Assembly: GCF_001444505.1 (NCBI RefSeq)
Contig: NZ_LNDJ01000129.1
Location: 1-63,391, forward strand
Origin: Psychrobacter piscatorii
Lineage (GTDB): Bacteria > Pseudomonadota > Gammaproteobacteria > Pseudomonadales > Moraxellaceae
Length of the DNA: 63,391 bases
Direction: 5' to 3'
Below, one piece after another: positions 8,416 to 17,589 of this stretch. The translations under genes were made by a program, and so were the position numbers. The notes beneath the pieces were generated by a model. That model did not search any database and was not told where the DNA came from. It saw nothing but the letters and a program-made list of their open reading frames with translations. Position 1 is the first letter of the stretch. Every line of letters starts with the position of its first letter.

Positions 8416-9465
8416 ATGACCGACACATCAAGTAATAACAACGCTCATTTGCAGAACAAATTGGTAAAAGACAGTATCGATCACAACCAAGATATCAGCG
8501 CGCAAATATTACGCGCGCAGACAGCTGCATCTAATAAAGATAACAGCAATAATGACTTTACTAAAGTTCAAGACCTACCAACTGGAACGCCACAAGGCCA
8601 ACAAACGACTATGCCAAATACCGAAAAACCAACCAGCACAGATACTTCAGTACGCACAGAAAGGCAAGCGCTTTTCAATCAGCGTGATGATATCAATAAC
8701 CCACATACGCCTGAAACTGATGGCAATGAGCAAACCCACTTTGGCTATAAGACAGTCAACAAAGCCGAAAAACAAGCACGTGTGGCTGATGTATTCACCT
8801 CTGTCGCCAAAAAATACGACATCATGAATGATCTCATGTCATTTGGTATTCATCGTCTATGGAAGCGCTACGCCATTAGCCTATCAGGGGTTCGTGCCGG
8901 TCAGCATGTACTCGATATCGCGGGCGGTACAGGCGACTTAGCCAAAGTATTCAGCCGTGAAGTCGGTAGAAATGGCCATGTTGTATTATCTGATATCAAT
9001 GCTGCCATGCTAGAAGTGGGCCGCGAGCGCTTAATCAATGCCGGCTGCAATAACGTTGATTTTGTATTGGCAAATGCTGAAACCTTGGCACCATTTGATG
9101 ACAACAGCTTTGATTTGGTCACCATCAGCTTTGGTTTACGTAATGTCACCGACAAAGATGCAGCGCTGCGTGCGATGTACCGTGTCCTAAAGCCGGGTGG
9201 TCGCTTATTGATTTTAGAATTCTCAAAGCCCGTGTTTGAGCCATTATCTAAAGCATATGACTTGTATTCATTCACAGCGCTGCCAATGATGGGCAAACTG
9301 ATTGCTAATGATTCTGAAAGCTATCAATACTTGGCGGAATCAATCCGTATGCACCCTGATCAGCAAACACTCAAACAGATGATGCAACAAGCAGGATTTG
9401 AGAACTGTGATTATCATAACCTGACTGCTGGCATTGTCGCTGTACATCGTGGTTTTAAAGCTTAA
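8416..9465 (+). CDS. ubiE: Ubiquinone/menaquinone C-methyltransferase UbiE with long N-terminal extension
   Basis: The catalytic part, about residues 105-349, closely matches E. coli UbiE, the SAM-dependent C-methyltransferase of ubiquinone and menaquinone synthesis. Visible blocks are [26 protein letters not shown], the SAM-binding [32 protein letters not shown] and [13 protein letters not shown]. The first roughly 100 residues are polar, Asn/Gln/Thr-rich and probably disordered; usual UbiE proteins lack them. Start: ATG at 8416 with AGGA 8 nt before it (an in-frame GTG is at 8413). No equally good downstream ATG with a ribosome site was found. First gene of the ubiE-ubiJ-ubiB cluster. Soluble, acting with the Ubi complex near the membrane. 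Confidence 0.96.
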   Translation: MTDTSSNNNAHLQNKLVKDSIDHNQDISAQILRAQTAASNKDNSNNDFTKVQDLPTGTPQGQQTTMPNTEKPTSTDTSVRTERQALFNQRDDINNPHTPETDGNEQTHFGYKTVNKAEKQARVADVFTSVAKKYDIMNDLMSFGIHRLWKRYAISLSGVRAGQHVLDIAGGTGDLAKVFSREVGRNGHVVLSDINAAMLEVGRERLINAGCNNVDFVLANAETLAPFDDNSFDLVTISFGLRNVTDKDAALRAMYRVLKPGGRLLILEFSKPVFEPLSKAYDLYSFTALPMMGKLIANDSESYQYLAESIRMHPDQQTLKQMMQQAGFENCDYHNLTAGIVAVHRGFKA

Positions 9466-9551
9466 AATCAAAGTACAATTAGCAACACCATATTGAACCA
9501 AACATACTATGCGCTGACTCAAAGGCGCTCAATTAATGATGCGAGAGCCTT

Positions 9552-10256
9552 ATGCTGACTGTTTTACTATTGGCTGGTGCCGAGAAGCTGATTAACATTG
9601 CTATTGCGAGTGACGAGATTACCAAGGCAGGGTTAGCGCCGCTTGCTGGTAAAGTACTGCGTCTCAACATGGGCATGCCTGACATTCATTTGGACGTGTT
9701 GTTCACTCATGAACGGTTGCGTTTTGAGCCAGTCACGACAGACAGTGTATTTGAGCCAAGTGGTCAGATGAATGAGCGCCAAAAAGCCAGTATGGAGCGT
9801 GCCCGTTTTGGTCATAGCCGTCCGGACTGTACCATCACAGTCGATAATCCAGCGCAGCTACTCAATCTGATGCGCGGCGCGGAGGGTAACTTACCAATCG
9901 CGGGCGATTACAAAGTACTGATGCAGCTCAAACAGCTAGTTGCTGGCTTCGATCCTGATTTGGCTGGGCAGCTTGAGCCATTAATCGGCAAACCAATGGC
10001 CAGTCAATTACATCTTCTTATCTCTCAGCTTAAAGGTAGCTGGCGTCATAGTGCCAAACGTGCATTTGATGATGTCAGCGATTGGGCCAATGATGTGGCA
10101 GGCAATAGCGCGCCTGACCCTATTGATGTCGCTGAAGTCAACGATCTCAAACAGCAGATTCTAAAGTTGCGTGCTGATATTGAACGTGAAGAGGCCAAGC
10201 TTGCGGCTATCAAAGAAGAGCAAGCACGTTTCCTCAATAACTCGTTTCACCAGTAG
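9552..10256 (+). CDS. ubiJ: Ubiquinone biosynthesis accessory factor UbiJ (SCP2 domain)
   Basis: A 234-residue protein with an N-terminal SCP2-like lipid-binding fold (about residues 15-110) and a C-terminal coiled coil (about 190-228, ending LKQQILKLRADIEREEAKL). This is the plan of UbiJ/YigP, which scaffolds ubiquinone intermediates for the soluble Ubi enzyme complex. Sequence identity in this family is low, so the position between ubiE and ubiB is the main evidence. The 86-bp gap to ubiE and the 118-bp gap to ubiB contain no terminator. Start: GAGAG a few nt before the ATG. Confidence 0.88.
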   Translation: MLTVLLLAGAEKLINIAIASDEITKAGLAPLAGKVLRLNMGMPDIHLDVLFTHERLRFEPVTTDSVFEPSGQMNERQKASMERARFGHSRPDCTITVDNPAQLLNLMRGAEGNLPIAGDYKVLMQLKQLVAGFDPDLAGQLEPLIGKPMASQLHLLISQLKGSWRHSAKRAFDDVSDWANDVAGNSAPDPIDVAEVNDLKQQILKLRADIEREEAKLAAIKEEQARFLNNSFHQ

Positions 10257-10374
10257 TTTGTTTTATTAGTAGCTCGTCTTATCAATGATGAGCACACGCT
10301 ATTACTGATAGCATTGTCTATAATGACGCATAGCGCCTACCCTATTTTCGTTTTTGTCCAGAGTACCCAATCCC

Positions 10375-12033
10375 ATGCTATTATCTCACCGCGCCCGTCT
10401 ACTAGAGCTTTGGCGTATCGCCGCAACTTATCGCCTTGATACCCATTTATCTGTCGAAGAAGCGCCGCAACTGCAACCTTTAGCACGCTTAATTCGTACG
10501 CATCCAGCAGCATGGGGTAAAAAGCATCAGCCAAATGGAATCAAGTACGCGCTTGAAGAGATGGGTACACTGTTTCTCAAATTGGGTCAATTACTCTCAA
10601 CGCGTCGCGACTTGGTACCGCCTGAGATCATCGCTCAGTTAGTACAGCTACAGGATAAAGTTAAACCTTTCGACGCTGATATTGCTGTCGCTCAAATTGA
10701 GCATCCAAAACATGGCCTCGGTCAGTCCATCGATATATTGTTTGCACGATTTGATATTAAACCACTAGCGGCAGCCTCTATCGCCCAAGTCCATACTGCA
10801 GCTCTGCATGATGGGCGTGAAGTGGTGGTTAAAGTCGTGCGTCCTGATATTCGTACTGTGATTGTCTCTGATTTTGAATTATTGCGAGAACTGGCAAGTT
10901 GGGCATCGGCTCGTATCGAAGCGGCGCGTGCCGTCCATATTATAGATATTGTCGAAGACTATCGACAAGTAATGCTCAATGAGCTGGATTTGACCCTTGA
11001 GGCGGACAACACTACCCAGATGCGCAATAACTTTTTGGGTTCAGCATTGATGTATGTGCCTGAAGTATATGATGCTGCCAAAAACGTGATGGTCATGGAG
11101 CGTATCCAAGGCGTTCCCATCTCACAAGTTGAGGTGTTTGATCAGTTGGGTTATGACCGTGCCGCGCTTGCAGAAAAAGGCTTGACGATATTTTTCACCC
11201 AAGTCTTCCGTGATAACTTTTTTCATGCTGATATGCATCCGGGCAATGTGTTTGTTGAGACGCCACCTGTCAAAACATTACATGCAGATATGGCAGCGGT
11301 TGATTTGGGTCATCAGCCACGCTATATCGGGCTTGATTGTGCCATCATGGGTACCCTGTCAAAAGATGATCAGCTTATCGTGGCACGTATGTTACTTGCA
11401 GTCATGAATAACAACTTTACCGCGGTCGTCGACATCGTTAGCCGTGCAGGTTGGATACCACCAAATGCTGATAAACATGCGCTGATGCGTGATATGAAGC
11501 GTACCGTAGGCCCCATGCTACAAAAATCAATCAACGATATCGATTTTGCTGGTGTGCTGATGCAGATTTTAGACATTGCTCGTCGCCATCATATGAGTAT
11601 CCCACCGCAGCTGATGCTATTACTCAAAACCTTGGTACATGTAGAAGGGCTCGGTCGTGACCTCTATCCTGATCTTGATATCTGGTCACTTGCCAAACCA
11701 ATCTTGAGTAGCTGGATTAAAGAGCAGTTAGACCCGATGCGTAACTTACAACAGCTGCGCCAACAGTTACCTGAGCTACTCTTGTCTACTACCGACATTC
11801 CAAAGCTACTGGATCAAGGGCTACAAAGCCTTGCCTCACAAGGCTCACGGCAAGACAGCCAACTGCGTGAAATACAACAAATACGCGCCGATATGCTCAA
11901 CGACCGTCGCCGCGACTGGTTGGCATTGGCAGGATTCGGAATCAATATTGGCATTGCGACTCAAGTAGGCTGGTTTGCACCTTTCTTTTATTTGTTAGCT
12001 ATTGTGGTGGTCATTTGGCGTATCCTAGCTTAA
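10375..12033 (+). CDS. ubiB: UbiB, ADCK/ABC1-type atypical kinase for ubiquinone synthesis
   Basis: About 552 residues of the UbiB/ADCK family, membrane-bound atypical kinase/ATPases needed for ubiquinone production. Family features seen: KxGQ motif in LKLGQLLSTRRDLVP, Ala-rich loop AAASIAQVHTA, the VVVKVVRPDI lysine, ELDLTLEADN, and the catalytic-type FFHADMHPGN. An insertion of about 20 residues (ETPPVKTLHADMAAVDLGHQ) separates the HPGN block from the metal-binding YIGLDCAIMGTL block. The C-terminus has hydrophobic segments that would anchor the protein. The frame also opens with a TTG at 10354; I prefer the ATG at 10375. Last gene of ubiE-ubiJ-ubiB. Confidence 0.95.
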   Translation: MLLSHRARLLELWRIAATYRLDTHLSVEEAPQLQPLARLIRTHPAAWGKKHQPNGIKYALEEMGTLFLKLGQLLSTRRDLVPPEIIAQLVQLQDKVKPFDADIAVAQIEHPKHGLGQSIDILFARFDIKPLAAASIAQVHTAALHDGREVVVKVVRPDIRTVIVSDFELLRELASWASARIEAARAVHIIDIVEDYRQVMLNELDLTLEADNTTQMRNNFLGSALMYVPEVYDAAKNVMVMERIQGVPISQVEVFDQLGYDRAALAEKGLTIFFTQVFRDNFFHADMHPGNVFVETPPVKTLHADMAAVDLGHQPRYIGLDCAIMGTLSKDDQLIVARMLLAVMNNNFTAVVDIVSRAGWIPPNADKHALMRDMKRTVGPMLQKSINDIDFAGVLMQILDIARRHHMSIPPQLMLLLKTLVHVEGLGRDLYPDLDIWSLAKPILSSWIKEQLDPMRNLQQLRQQLPELLLSTTDIPKLLDQGLQSLASQGSRQDSQLREIQQIRADMLNDRRRDWLALAGFGINIGIATQVGWFAPFFYLLAIVVVIWRILA

Positions 12034-12126
12034 TTACAATAGGAAAAATTCCTGTCAATGACACATATTAAATAGATATTGAATATGCTTTAATGCTAAA
12101 TAGTCGCATTATCTATAGGATTCATC

Positions 12127-13554
12127 ATGTCATCACTACCATTGTCACAGACTCATAATACTATCAAGCCAGACCATAGCTTGGCTATTACAGCCTTACA
12201 GGAACGTTTTGGCAAACAACTGAGTGTGAATTCGACAGTGCGTGAGCAGCATGGCCATACAATGACGTGGCTCACCAATCAGCCACCAGATGCAGTATTA
12301 ACGGTACAGGACAAACAGGAAGTAGCAGCGGCGGTCGAGATTTGTAATCAGTATGAGATGCCAGTGATTGCTTTTGGTATCGGTTCATCTTTGGAAGGCC
12401 AGCTCAATGCACCTTATGGTGGGTTATGCATCGACATGCACGCAATGAATGCCATTTTGCAGGTTCATAATGAAGATTTGACCGTTACCGTTCAGCCTGG
12501 CGTGACGCGTGAGCAACTAAACCATTATCTGCGCGATGCAGGGCTGTTTTTTCCGATAGATCCCGGCGCCAATGCCAGTATCGGTGGTATGGTCGCCACT
12601 CGTGCGTCGGGCACCAATGCGGTACGCTACGGTACCATGAAAGATGTGGTACTCGCACTAGAAGTCGTGACCGCAAGTGGCGATATCGTAAGAACAGGCA
12701 CACGAGCCAAAAAATCTGCCGCAGGCTATGATCTAACACGCTTGATGATCGGCTCGGAAGGGACACTGGGAATTGTCACTGAGATCACGCTGAAACTGTT
12801 TGGTATTAGCGAATGCATAGGTAGTGGCATTTGTCATTTTTCGAGCATCGAAGATGCTTGTCAAGCAGTGATGCTGACTATTCAGATGTGCTTACCTATT
12901 GCTCGTATTGAACTACTTGACGCGATGCAAATAAAAGCATGCAATCAATATGACAACCTCAGTCTAACTGAGACACCAACGTTATTTGTCGAATTCCATG
13001 GCACAGAAGCAGGTGTTGCTGAGCAAGCCAAGCTCTTTACCGATATCATCGAAGAATTTGGTGGTCGCGATTTTGCTTGGGATACCAATGAGGCTGAGCG
13101 CAAGCGCCTCTGGCAAGCGAGGCACAATGCGTATCATGCCAGTTCTGCCCTGAGGCCTGAAGCCAGCGCGTTATCGACTGATGCCTGCGTGCCTATCTCA
13201 CGTCTAGCTGAGTGCGTCAGTGAGACGGCAAAAGATATCGAAGCATCGGGGATGATTGGACCGATTGTCGGTCACGTTGGCGATGGAAACTTTCATGTTC
13301 TGTTGCTGGTCGATACTAAAAATCTTGAAGAAGTCGCTACCGCTGAGGCAATTATCGGACGCCTAGCTACTCGCGCTATTGAGATGGATGGTACCTGTAC
13401 GGGTGAACATGGTATTGGACAAGGGAAACAGAAATACATGCATCAAGAGCATGGTAACGCCCTAATCCTTATGCAAGCTGTCAAGTCAGCCCTTGATCCC
13501 AAGAATATATTGAACCCGGGGAAAATATGGCCTGAAGCGCTATCTATTTCTTAA
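12127..13554 (+). CDS. FAD-linked oxidase, D-lactate dehydrogenase / GlcD type
   Basis: A 475-residue flavoprotein of the VAO/GlcD family, which oxidises D-2-hydroxy acids such as D-lactate or glycolate. The FAD-binding PCMH domain (about 55-235) shows PVIAFGIGSSLEGQ and PGANASIGGMVATRASGTN. The C-terminal FAD-oxidase domain has HVGDGNFHVLLLVD and CTGEHGIGQGKQKYM, the latter two being metal/substrate-site motifs. There is no Fe-S domain and no GlcE/GlcF partner nearby, which favours a single-subunit D-lactate dehydrogenase; substrate is uncertain. Start: TAGGATTCATC ahead of the ATG. Stands alone, 93 bp after ubiB and ended by a strong terminator. It probably passes electrons to quinone or cytochrome c. 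Confidence 0.88.
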   Translation: MSSLPLSQTHNTIKPDHSLAITALQERFGKQLSVNSTVREQHGHTMTWLTNQPPDAVLTVQDKQEVAAAVEICNQYEMPVIAFGIGSSLEGQLNAPYGGLCIDMHAMNAILQVHNEDLTVTVQPGVTREQLNHYLRDAGLFFPIDPGANASIGGMVATRASGTNAVRYGTMKDVVLALEVVTASGDIVRTGTRAKKSAAGYDLTRLMIGSEGTLGIVTEITLKLFGISECIGSGICHFSSIEDACQAVMLTIQMCLPIARIELLDAMQIKACNQYDNLSLTETPTLFVEFHGTEAGVAEQAKLFTDIIEEFGGRDFAWDTNEAERKRLWQARHNAYHASSALRPEASALSTDACVPISRLAECVSETAKDIEASGMIGPIVGHVGDGNFHVLLLVDTKNLEEVATAEAIIGRLATRAIEMDGTCTGEHGIGQGKQKYMHQEHGNALILMQAVKSALDPKNILNPGKIWPEALSIS

Positions 13555-13601
13555 TAATCTGATAAAAATCAAAACACACATAGAGTCAAAGCAATAACCA
13601 A

Positions 13602-13641
13602 AAAAAAGCGCCTACTTTCAATCAAAAATAGGCGCTTTTTT
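13602..13641. terminator. Bidirectional terminator, FAD oxidase / ruvB
   Basis: Stem AAGCGCCTA/TAGGCGCTT with A- and T-tracts on both sides; the two genes converge here. Confidence 0.92.
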
Positions 13642-13652
13642 AATATTTATCT

Positions 13653-14648
13653 TTATAGCATTTGATCAATTGCCATCTGTGTTAGCACCCGTCCACGAGC
13701 AGTACGCAATACATACCCTTGTTGAATAAGGTAAGGCTCAATCACGTCCTCAAGCGTACCTCTATCCTCAGCCATTGCCGCTGCCACGGCTTCGACCCCA
13801 GCAGGACCACCATCAAAGCGCTCGTGTAATATCTCTATATAGCGTCTATCCAGATGATCGAGTCCTCGTCTGTCCACTGCTAACATATCTAGCGCACTAC
13901 CTGCAATCGCACCATTGATACTACCATCGCCTTTTACCTCAGCATAATCACGCACACGGCGTAGCAACCGGTTGGCAATCCTTGGTGTACCACGAGCGCG
14001 GCGAGCAATCTCTATAGCGCCATCCTCACTCATTGGTACACGCATCAAGCGTGCTGCTCGGCTCACAATTGTTGTGAGATCCGCAATATTATAGAACTCT
14101 AAACGCTGGACGATACCAAAACGATCACGCAGCGGTGAGGTCAATAGCCCTGCTCTGGTAGTTGCTGCCACCAATGTAAACGGTGGCAGGTCAAGTTTAA
14201 TAGAACGTGCGGCAGGCCCTTCACCAATCATAATATCCAGCTGAAAATCTTCCATCGCTGGATAGAGTATCTCTTCAATGACCGAGCTCAAACGGTGGAT
14301 CTCATCAATAAATAATACATCACCCGCTTCCAGATTGGTCAGCATAGCAGCCAAATCCCCTGGGCGCTCAAGTACAGGGCCTGAAGTAGAGCGCAGATTA
14401 CCACCCATCTCGCGCGCAATAATATTGGCAAGGGTCGTTTTACCCAGCCCTGGTGGACCAAATATCAGCGTATGATCTAAGGCTTCATCACGGCCACGAG
14501 CCGCACCGATGAACACCTCCATTTGCTCACGCACCACTGGCTGACCAATATACTCAGCCAATAATGCTGGTCGGATATTGGCGTCAGGAGCGTCGTTCGC
14601 GCCTTCTAGCGGATTAATTAAACGATCTTGCATCATAGAATTTATCAT
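13653..14648 (-). CDS. ruvB: Holliday junction branch-migration ATPase RuvB
   Basis: A 331-residue AAA+ motor that drives branch migration of Holliday junctions with RuvA. Walker A is [12 protein letters not shown], Walker B is [10 protein letters not shown], sensor 1 is [10 protein letters not shown], the arginine-finger region is SPLRDRFG, and a C-terminal winged helix contains [18 protein letters not shown]. Length and motifs are typical. Several start codons are crowded at the 5' end; those at 14636 or 14633 (MQDRL) fit the family's usual N-terminus as well as the one at 14648. A hairpin with a T-tract separates it from ruvA upstream, so it needs its own promoter. Confidence 0.97.
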   Translation of the reverse strand: MINSMMQDRLINPLEGANDAPDANIRPALLAEYIGQPVVREQMEVFIGAARGRDEALDHTLIFGPPGLGKTTLANIIAREMGGNLRSTSGPVLERPGDLAAMLTNLEAGDVLFIDEIHRLSSVIEEILYPAMEDFQLDIMIGEGPAARSIKLDLPPFTLVAATTRAGLLTSPLRDRFGIVQRLEFYNIADLTTIVSRAARLMRVPMSEDGAIEIARRARGTPRIANRLLRRVRDYAEVKGDGSINGAIAGSALDMLAVDRRGLDHLDRRYIEILHERFDGGPAGVEAVAAAMAEDRGTLEDVIEPYLIQQGYVLRTARGRVLTQMAIDQML

Positions 14649-14727
14649 TATATTAAAAAATTAGGTAATAAATAGCATAACCAAACGCTGCGTATAAGTC
14701 ATGCAAAACCTCATTAAACAAGTGCTA

Positions 14728-14760
14728 AAACGAAAATAAGCGACACTCAATGTCGCTTAT
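14728..14760 (-). terminator. Terminator between ruvA and ruvB
   Basis: Perfect 10-bp stem ATAAGCGACA/TGTCGCTTAT with a 5-nt loop, followed on the minus strand by TTTCGTTTT. It lies past the ruvA stop and would uncouple ruvB from ruvA. Confidence 0.8.
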
Positions 14761-14812
14761 CTGTTAAATGCACTATTTTGTTATTATCGATAGATGACTT
14801 TGGAACGTGCTC

Positions 14813-15433
14813 TTAGAAACCAGACAACTGCTGTAAGGTCGCTTTTAACAAGCCCTGAGTATCTACAAAGGTGTCACCCTTACTTTTAGCCGCTTTGATG
14901 GCTAGCTGAGCTTCTTTTTCTTTGTAGCCCAAGCTAATTAGCGCCCCTTCTACTTCAGCAATGATACTGCCGTCTTGAGAAACAGCGGTTTGCTGAGGCA
15001 TGAGCTCAAACGAACCGTTGTCCATTTCGATATTTTTTAACTTGTCTTTTAGCTCGATAAGTAAACGTTGCGCCGTTTTTTTACCAATACCGGGGATACG
15101 AGTTAGTGCCGTTTCCGACTCTTGCTCAACATGCATTTTTAGCTCAGCCGCTGACATTGCAGACAGCATTGCCAATGCCATTTTTGCCCCAACGCCATTG
15201 ATCTTGATCAGTTGGCGAAAGACATCACGCTCTTTACGATCAATAAAACCATAAAGCAGCTGGGCATCTTCACGAACATGAAAATGCGTCCAAATACTCG
15301 CCTGCTCGTTAAGGTGCAATTGACAAAATGACGGCAATGGCAGCTCGATATCATAACCCACACCAGCGGTTGTCATGATACAAGCCGTTGGCGCCATTAA
15401 GTATTGCACCTGTCCGGTAATCAATCCAATCAT
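14813..15433 (-). CDS. ruvA: Holliday junction DNA-binding protein RuvA
   Basis: A 206-residue RuvA, the tetrameric Holliday-junction binder that loads RuvB. Domain I is an OB fold beginning MIGLITGQV. Domain II has the two helix-hairpin-helix motifs, INGVGAKMALAML and IPGIGKKTAQRLL. The C-terminal domain III, which touches RuvB, includes ALISLGYKEKEAQLAI. The ATG at 15433 (MIGLI) is chosen over a GTG just before it; AGAGG lies upstream. ruvB follows on the same strand after a terminator, and ruvC is 15 kb away. Confidence 0.96.
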   Translation of the reverse strand: MIGLITGQVQYLMAPTACIMTTAGVGYDIELPLPSFCQLHLNEQASIWTHFHVREDAQLLYGFIDRKERDVFRQLIKINGVGAKMALAMLSAMSAAELKMHVEQESETALTRIPGIGKKTAQRLLIELKDKLKNIEMDNGSFELMPQQTAVSQDGSIIAEVEGALISLGYKEKEAQLAIKAAKSKGDTFVDTQGLLKATLQQLSGF

Positions 15434-15532
15434 CACTCACCTCTGTTGATTATTATAAAGTTAAGTCCGCTGCCATTCATTATGCAAGAACACCTTTCAC
15501 TAGCATGGTCTATTGCTTATATACGCCTAGCC

Positions 15533-16570
15533 TTATTGGTAAAAATCGACCATGCCTTCGAGGCTAATTGGACGGATTTTATGCGCTTGACCAGCGGAAC
15601 CAAACGCTTCAAAACGATTGGTGCAGATGTCTGACATCGCGACCATAGACGCTTTGAAGTATTTACGTGGATCGAATTCGCTTGGATTATTTGCCAAGAA
15701 CTCACGGATAGCGCCTGTTGATGCTAGACGCAAATCAGTATCGATATTTACTTTACGCACACCATGCTTGATCGCTTCTACGATCTGCTCAACCGGTACA
15801 CCATACGTTTCGCCAATATCACCGCCGTTTTCATTGATGATTTTTAGCCATTCTTGCGGCACTGATGAAGAGCCATGCATGACAAGATGCGTGTTAGGAA
15901 TACGGGCATGAATCTCTTTTACACGCTCAATCGACAAAATATCGCCTGTCGGTGGACGCGTGAATTTGTAAGCACCGTGACTCGTACCGATAGCAATCGC
16001 TAGCGCGTCAACATTGGTGTCTTTTACAAATTGCTCAGCTTCATCAGCACTGGTCAAAAGCTGCTCGTGATCTAATACGCCTTCTGCGCCAGAGCCATCT
16101 TCTTCGCCTGCCATACCGGTCTCAAGGCTACCTAGGCAACCGATTTCGCCTTCTACAGAGACACCGCACGCATGTGCCATTTTGACCACTTCACGAGTGA
16201 CGCTGGCATTGTAATCATAATCCATTGGCGTTTTGCCATCTTCACCGAGCGAGCCGTCCATCATAACTGATGAGAAACCAAGCTGAATCGAGCGCTGGCA
16301 GATAGATGGTGACATACCGTGATCTTGATGCATCACCACTGGAATGTGTGGCCATTCTTCGATAGCAGCAATAATCAAATGACGCAAAAATGCCGACCCT
16401 GCATAGTTACGTGCGCCCGCACTGGCTTGAACAATAACAGGTGAATCACAAGCATCCGCAGCCATCATGATTGCGCGCATTTGCTCTAAGTTATTGACGT
16501 TAAAGGCAGGAACACCGTAGTTGTGTTCAGCGGCATGATCTAGAAGTTGACGTAAGGAGATTAGGGCCAT
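15533..16570 (-). CDS. fba: Class II fructose-1,6-bisphosphate aldolase
   Basis: A 345-residue zinc-dependent class II aldolase of the Calvin-cycle/Fba subtype, which interconverts fructose-1,6-bisphosphate with DHAP and glyceraldehyde-3-phosphate. Metal-binding signatures are VVMHQDHG near residue 83 and the Glu/His blocks [13 protein letters not shown] and [11 protein letters not shown]. The phosphate-binding [10 protein letters not shown] and NIDTDLRLA blocks are intact. Start: AGAGAG followed by 6 nt and ATG. It has its own promoter-like sequence (16644-16672). pgk lies upstream on the same strand with a small lipoprotein gene between, so the glycolytic genes are near each other but not one tight operon. 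Confidence 0.97.
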   Translation of the reverse strand: MALISLRQLLDHAAEHNYGVPAFNVNNLEQMRAIMMAADACDSPVIVQASAGARNYAGSAFLRHLIIAAIEEWPHIPVVMHQDHGMSPSICQRSIQLGFSSVMMDGSLGEDGKTPMDYDYNASVTREVVKMAHACGVSVEGEIGCLGSLETGMAGEEDGSGAEGVLDHEQLLTSADEAEQFVKDTNVDALAIAIGTSHGAYKFTRPPTGDILSIERVKEIHARIPNTHLVMHGSSSVPQEWLKIINENGGDIGETYGVPVEQIVEAIKHGVRKVNIDTDLRLASTGAIREFLANNPSEFDPRKYFKASMVAMSDICTNRFEAFGSAGQAHKIRPISLEGMVDFYQ

Positions 16571-16643
16571 AAGATGCTCTCTGATTGGATTTTGAGTAGT
16601 ATTTTAAATGCAGCTTTGTAACAATCATTCCGCTATCTGCTCG

Positions 16644-16672
16644 ACCATACTGACTGTATATATATCAGTCAA
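16644..16672 (-). promoter_or_regulatory. Probable sigma70 promoter of fba with overlapping inverted repeat
   Basis: Minus strand: TTGACT (16672-16667), 17-bp spacer, TATGGT (16649-16644). An inverted repeat TGACTG/CAGTCA (16651-16656 and 16666-16671) sits over the spacer and -35. A palindrome ATCACGCGGTGAT lies at 16698-16710 and another CTGAC/GTCAG pair at 16746-16760. The promoter spacing is seen; operator function is inferred. Confidence 0.55.
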
Positions 16673-16836
16673 AGTCTGACTCATTTGGGATATGATTATC
16701 ACGCGGTGATTATAGCAAAAATTGTGCTGTCTTCGTAGCAGTTGCCTGACTATTTGTCAGTCTAATCAGTCTCTTTCTCTCATTGGTGTCTACGACAACT
16801 GAACCATTTTATCTATCATACTCATAGCACAGAACG

Positions 16837-16866
16837 CAAAAAGCCTTGGCAATCACCAAGGCTTTT
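16837..16866 (-). terminator. Terminator of the Ala-rich lipoprotein gene
   Basis: Stem AAAAGCCTTGG/CCAAGGCTTTT with a 6-nt loop and a T-tract on the minus strand. Confidence 0.88.
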
Positions 16867-16948
16867 CTAGTATTTCGAGGCTTATAGAGCAATGACTATG
16901 ATAATGGATGACTTATAATAGTATCCAAAAAGTCAGTCATTTAATTGC

Positions 16949-17335
16949 TTAGTACTGTTGCTCTGCATCAACTGCAACATCGTTAGCACCATCAGCAACA
17001 GCATTGGCACCGTCAGCAACTGCTTCAGCAGTATTTTCAACTGCTGTGTTAGTACCTTCAGCGATAGCATCACCAGTGTTCTCTAGAGCGTCTGTTGCAG
17101 CTGCACCAGCAGTGTCTGCACTTTCAGCAACTTCAGCACCAGCGTTTTGAGCAGCAGCTTCAGCTTCAGCAGCAGCAGCGTCTGTTTCGGCAGCAGCGGC
17201 ATCAGCGTTTGCAGCAGCATCATCGCCAGCTGATTCAACAGCAGCTTCAGTGTTCTCTTCTGTTTGTTGGCTACATGCAGTAACTGCAAAGGTACCAGCA
17301 AGTATGCTAGCAAGTAACAAATGACGTTTTAACAT
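16949..17335 (-). CDS. Small Ala-rich lipoprotein
   Basis: About 128 residues. The N-terminus MLKRHLLLASILAGTFAVTACSQQ is a lipoprotein signal peptide with lipobox VTAC; the mature protein begins at that Cys. The rest is low-complexity Ala, Glu, Asp, Asn and Thr in short repeats (AAAAEAE, NTAEAVADGANAVADGAN), acidic, and likely helical or disordered. I recognise no domain. Start: GAGAGG 6 nt before the ATG at 17335; the longer frame to 17410 would hide the signal peptide. An abundant Lpp-like or envelope spacer role is conceivable but unproven. It lies between pgk and fba with its own terminator. Confidence 0.8.
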   Translation of the reverse strand: MLKRHLLLASILAGTFAVTACSQQTEENTEAAVESAGDDAAANADAAAAETDAAAAEAEAAAQNAGAEVAESADTAGAAATDALENTGDAIAEGTNTAVENTAEAVADGANAVADGANDVAVDAEQQY

Positions 17336-17589
17336 AATAAACCTCTCGTAAATAATGCATGTCAAGATACATGGTCGCGCTATTTTATAGAGTACGAATG
17401 AGACATGCAATAATAATTTTCAGTGTAGAAACAAATAATTACTGCTTAATAATCAATGACTATCAATTTTAGCTATACCAATATAAATAAGCCAAATGAA
17501 AGTCAAAATATTATTTTCACAGACTACCTTAGATGTTTACTATTAGTTGTACGTCTAGTGTTACGAAAATACTGAGTAACGTTAATTAG

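Noticed and set aside
11250..11330. Frameshift in ubiB
   Set aside because: The unusual segment between the HPGN and LDCAIMG motifs is an in-frame insertion; both flanking motifs remain in the same frame.
17095..17283. Gln-rich 62-residue frame opposite the Ala-rich lipoprotein
   Set aside because: GCA-type codons read in reverse give Gln and Leu runs; it is an artefact of the antisense strand.
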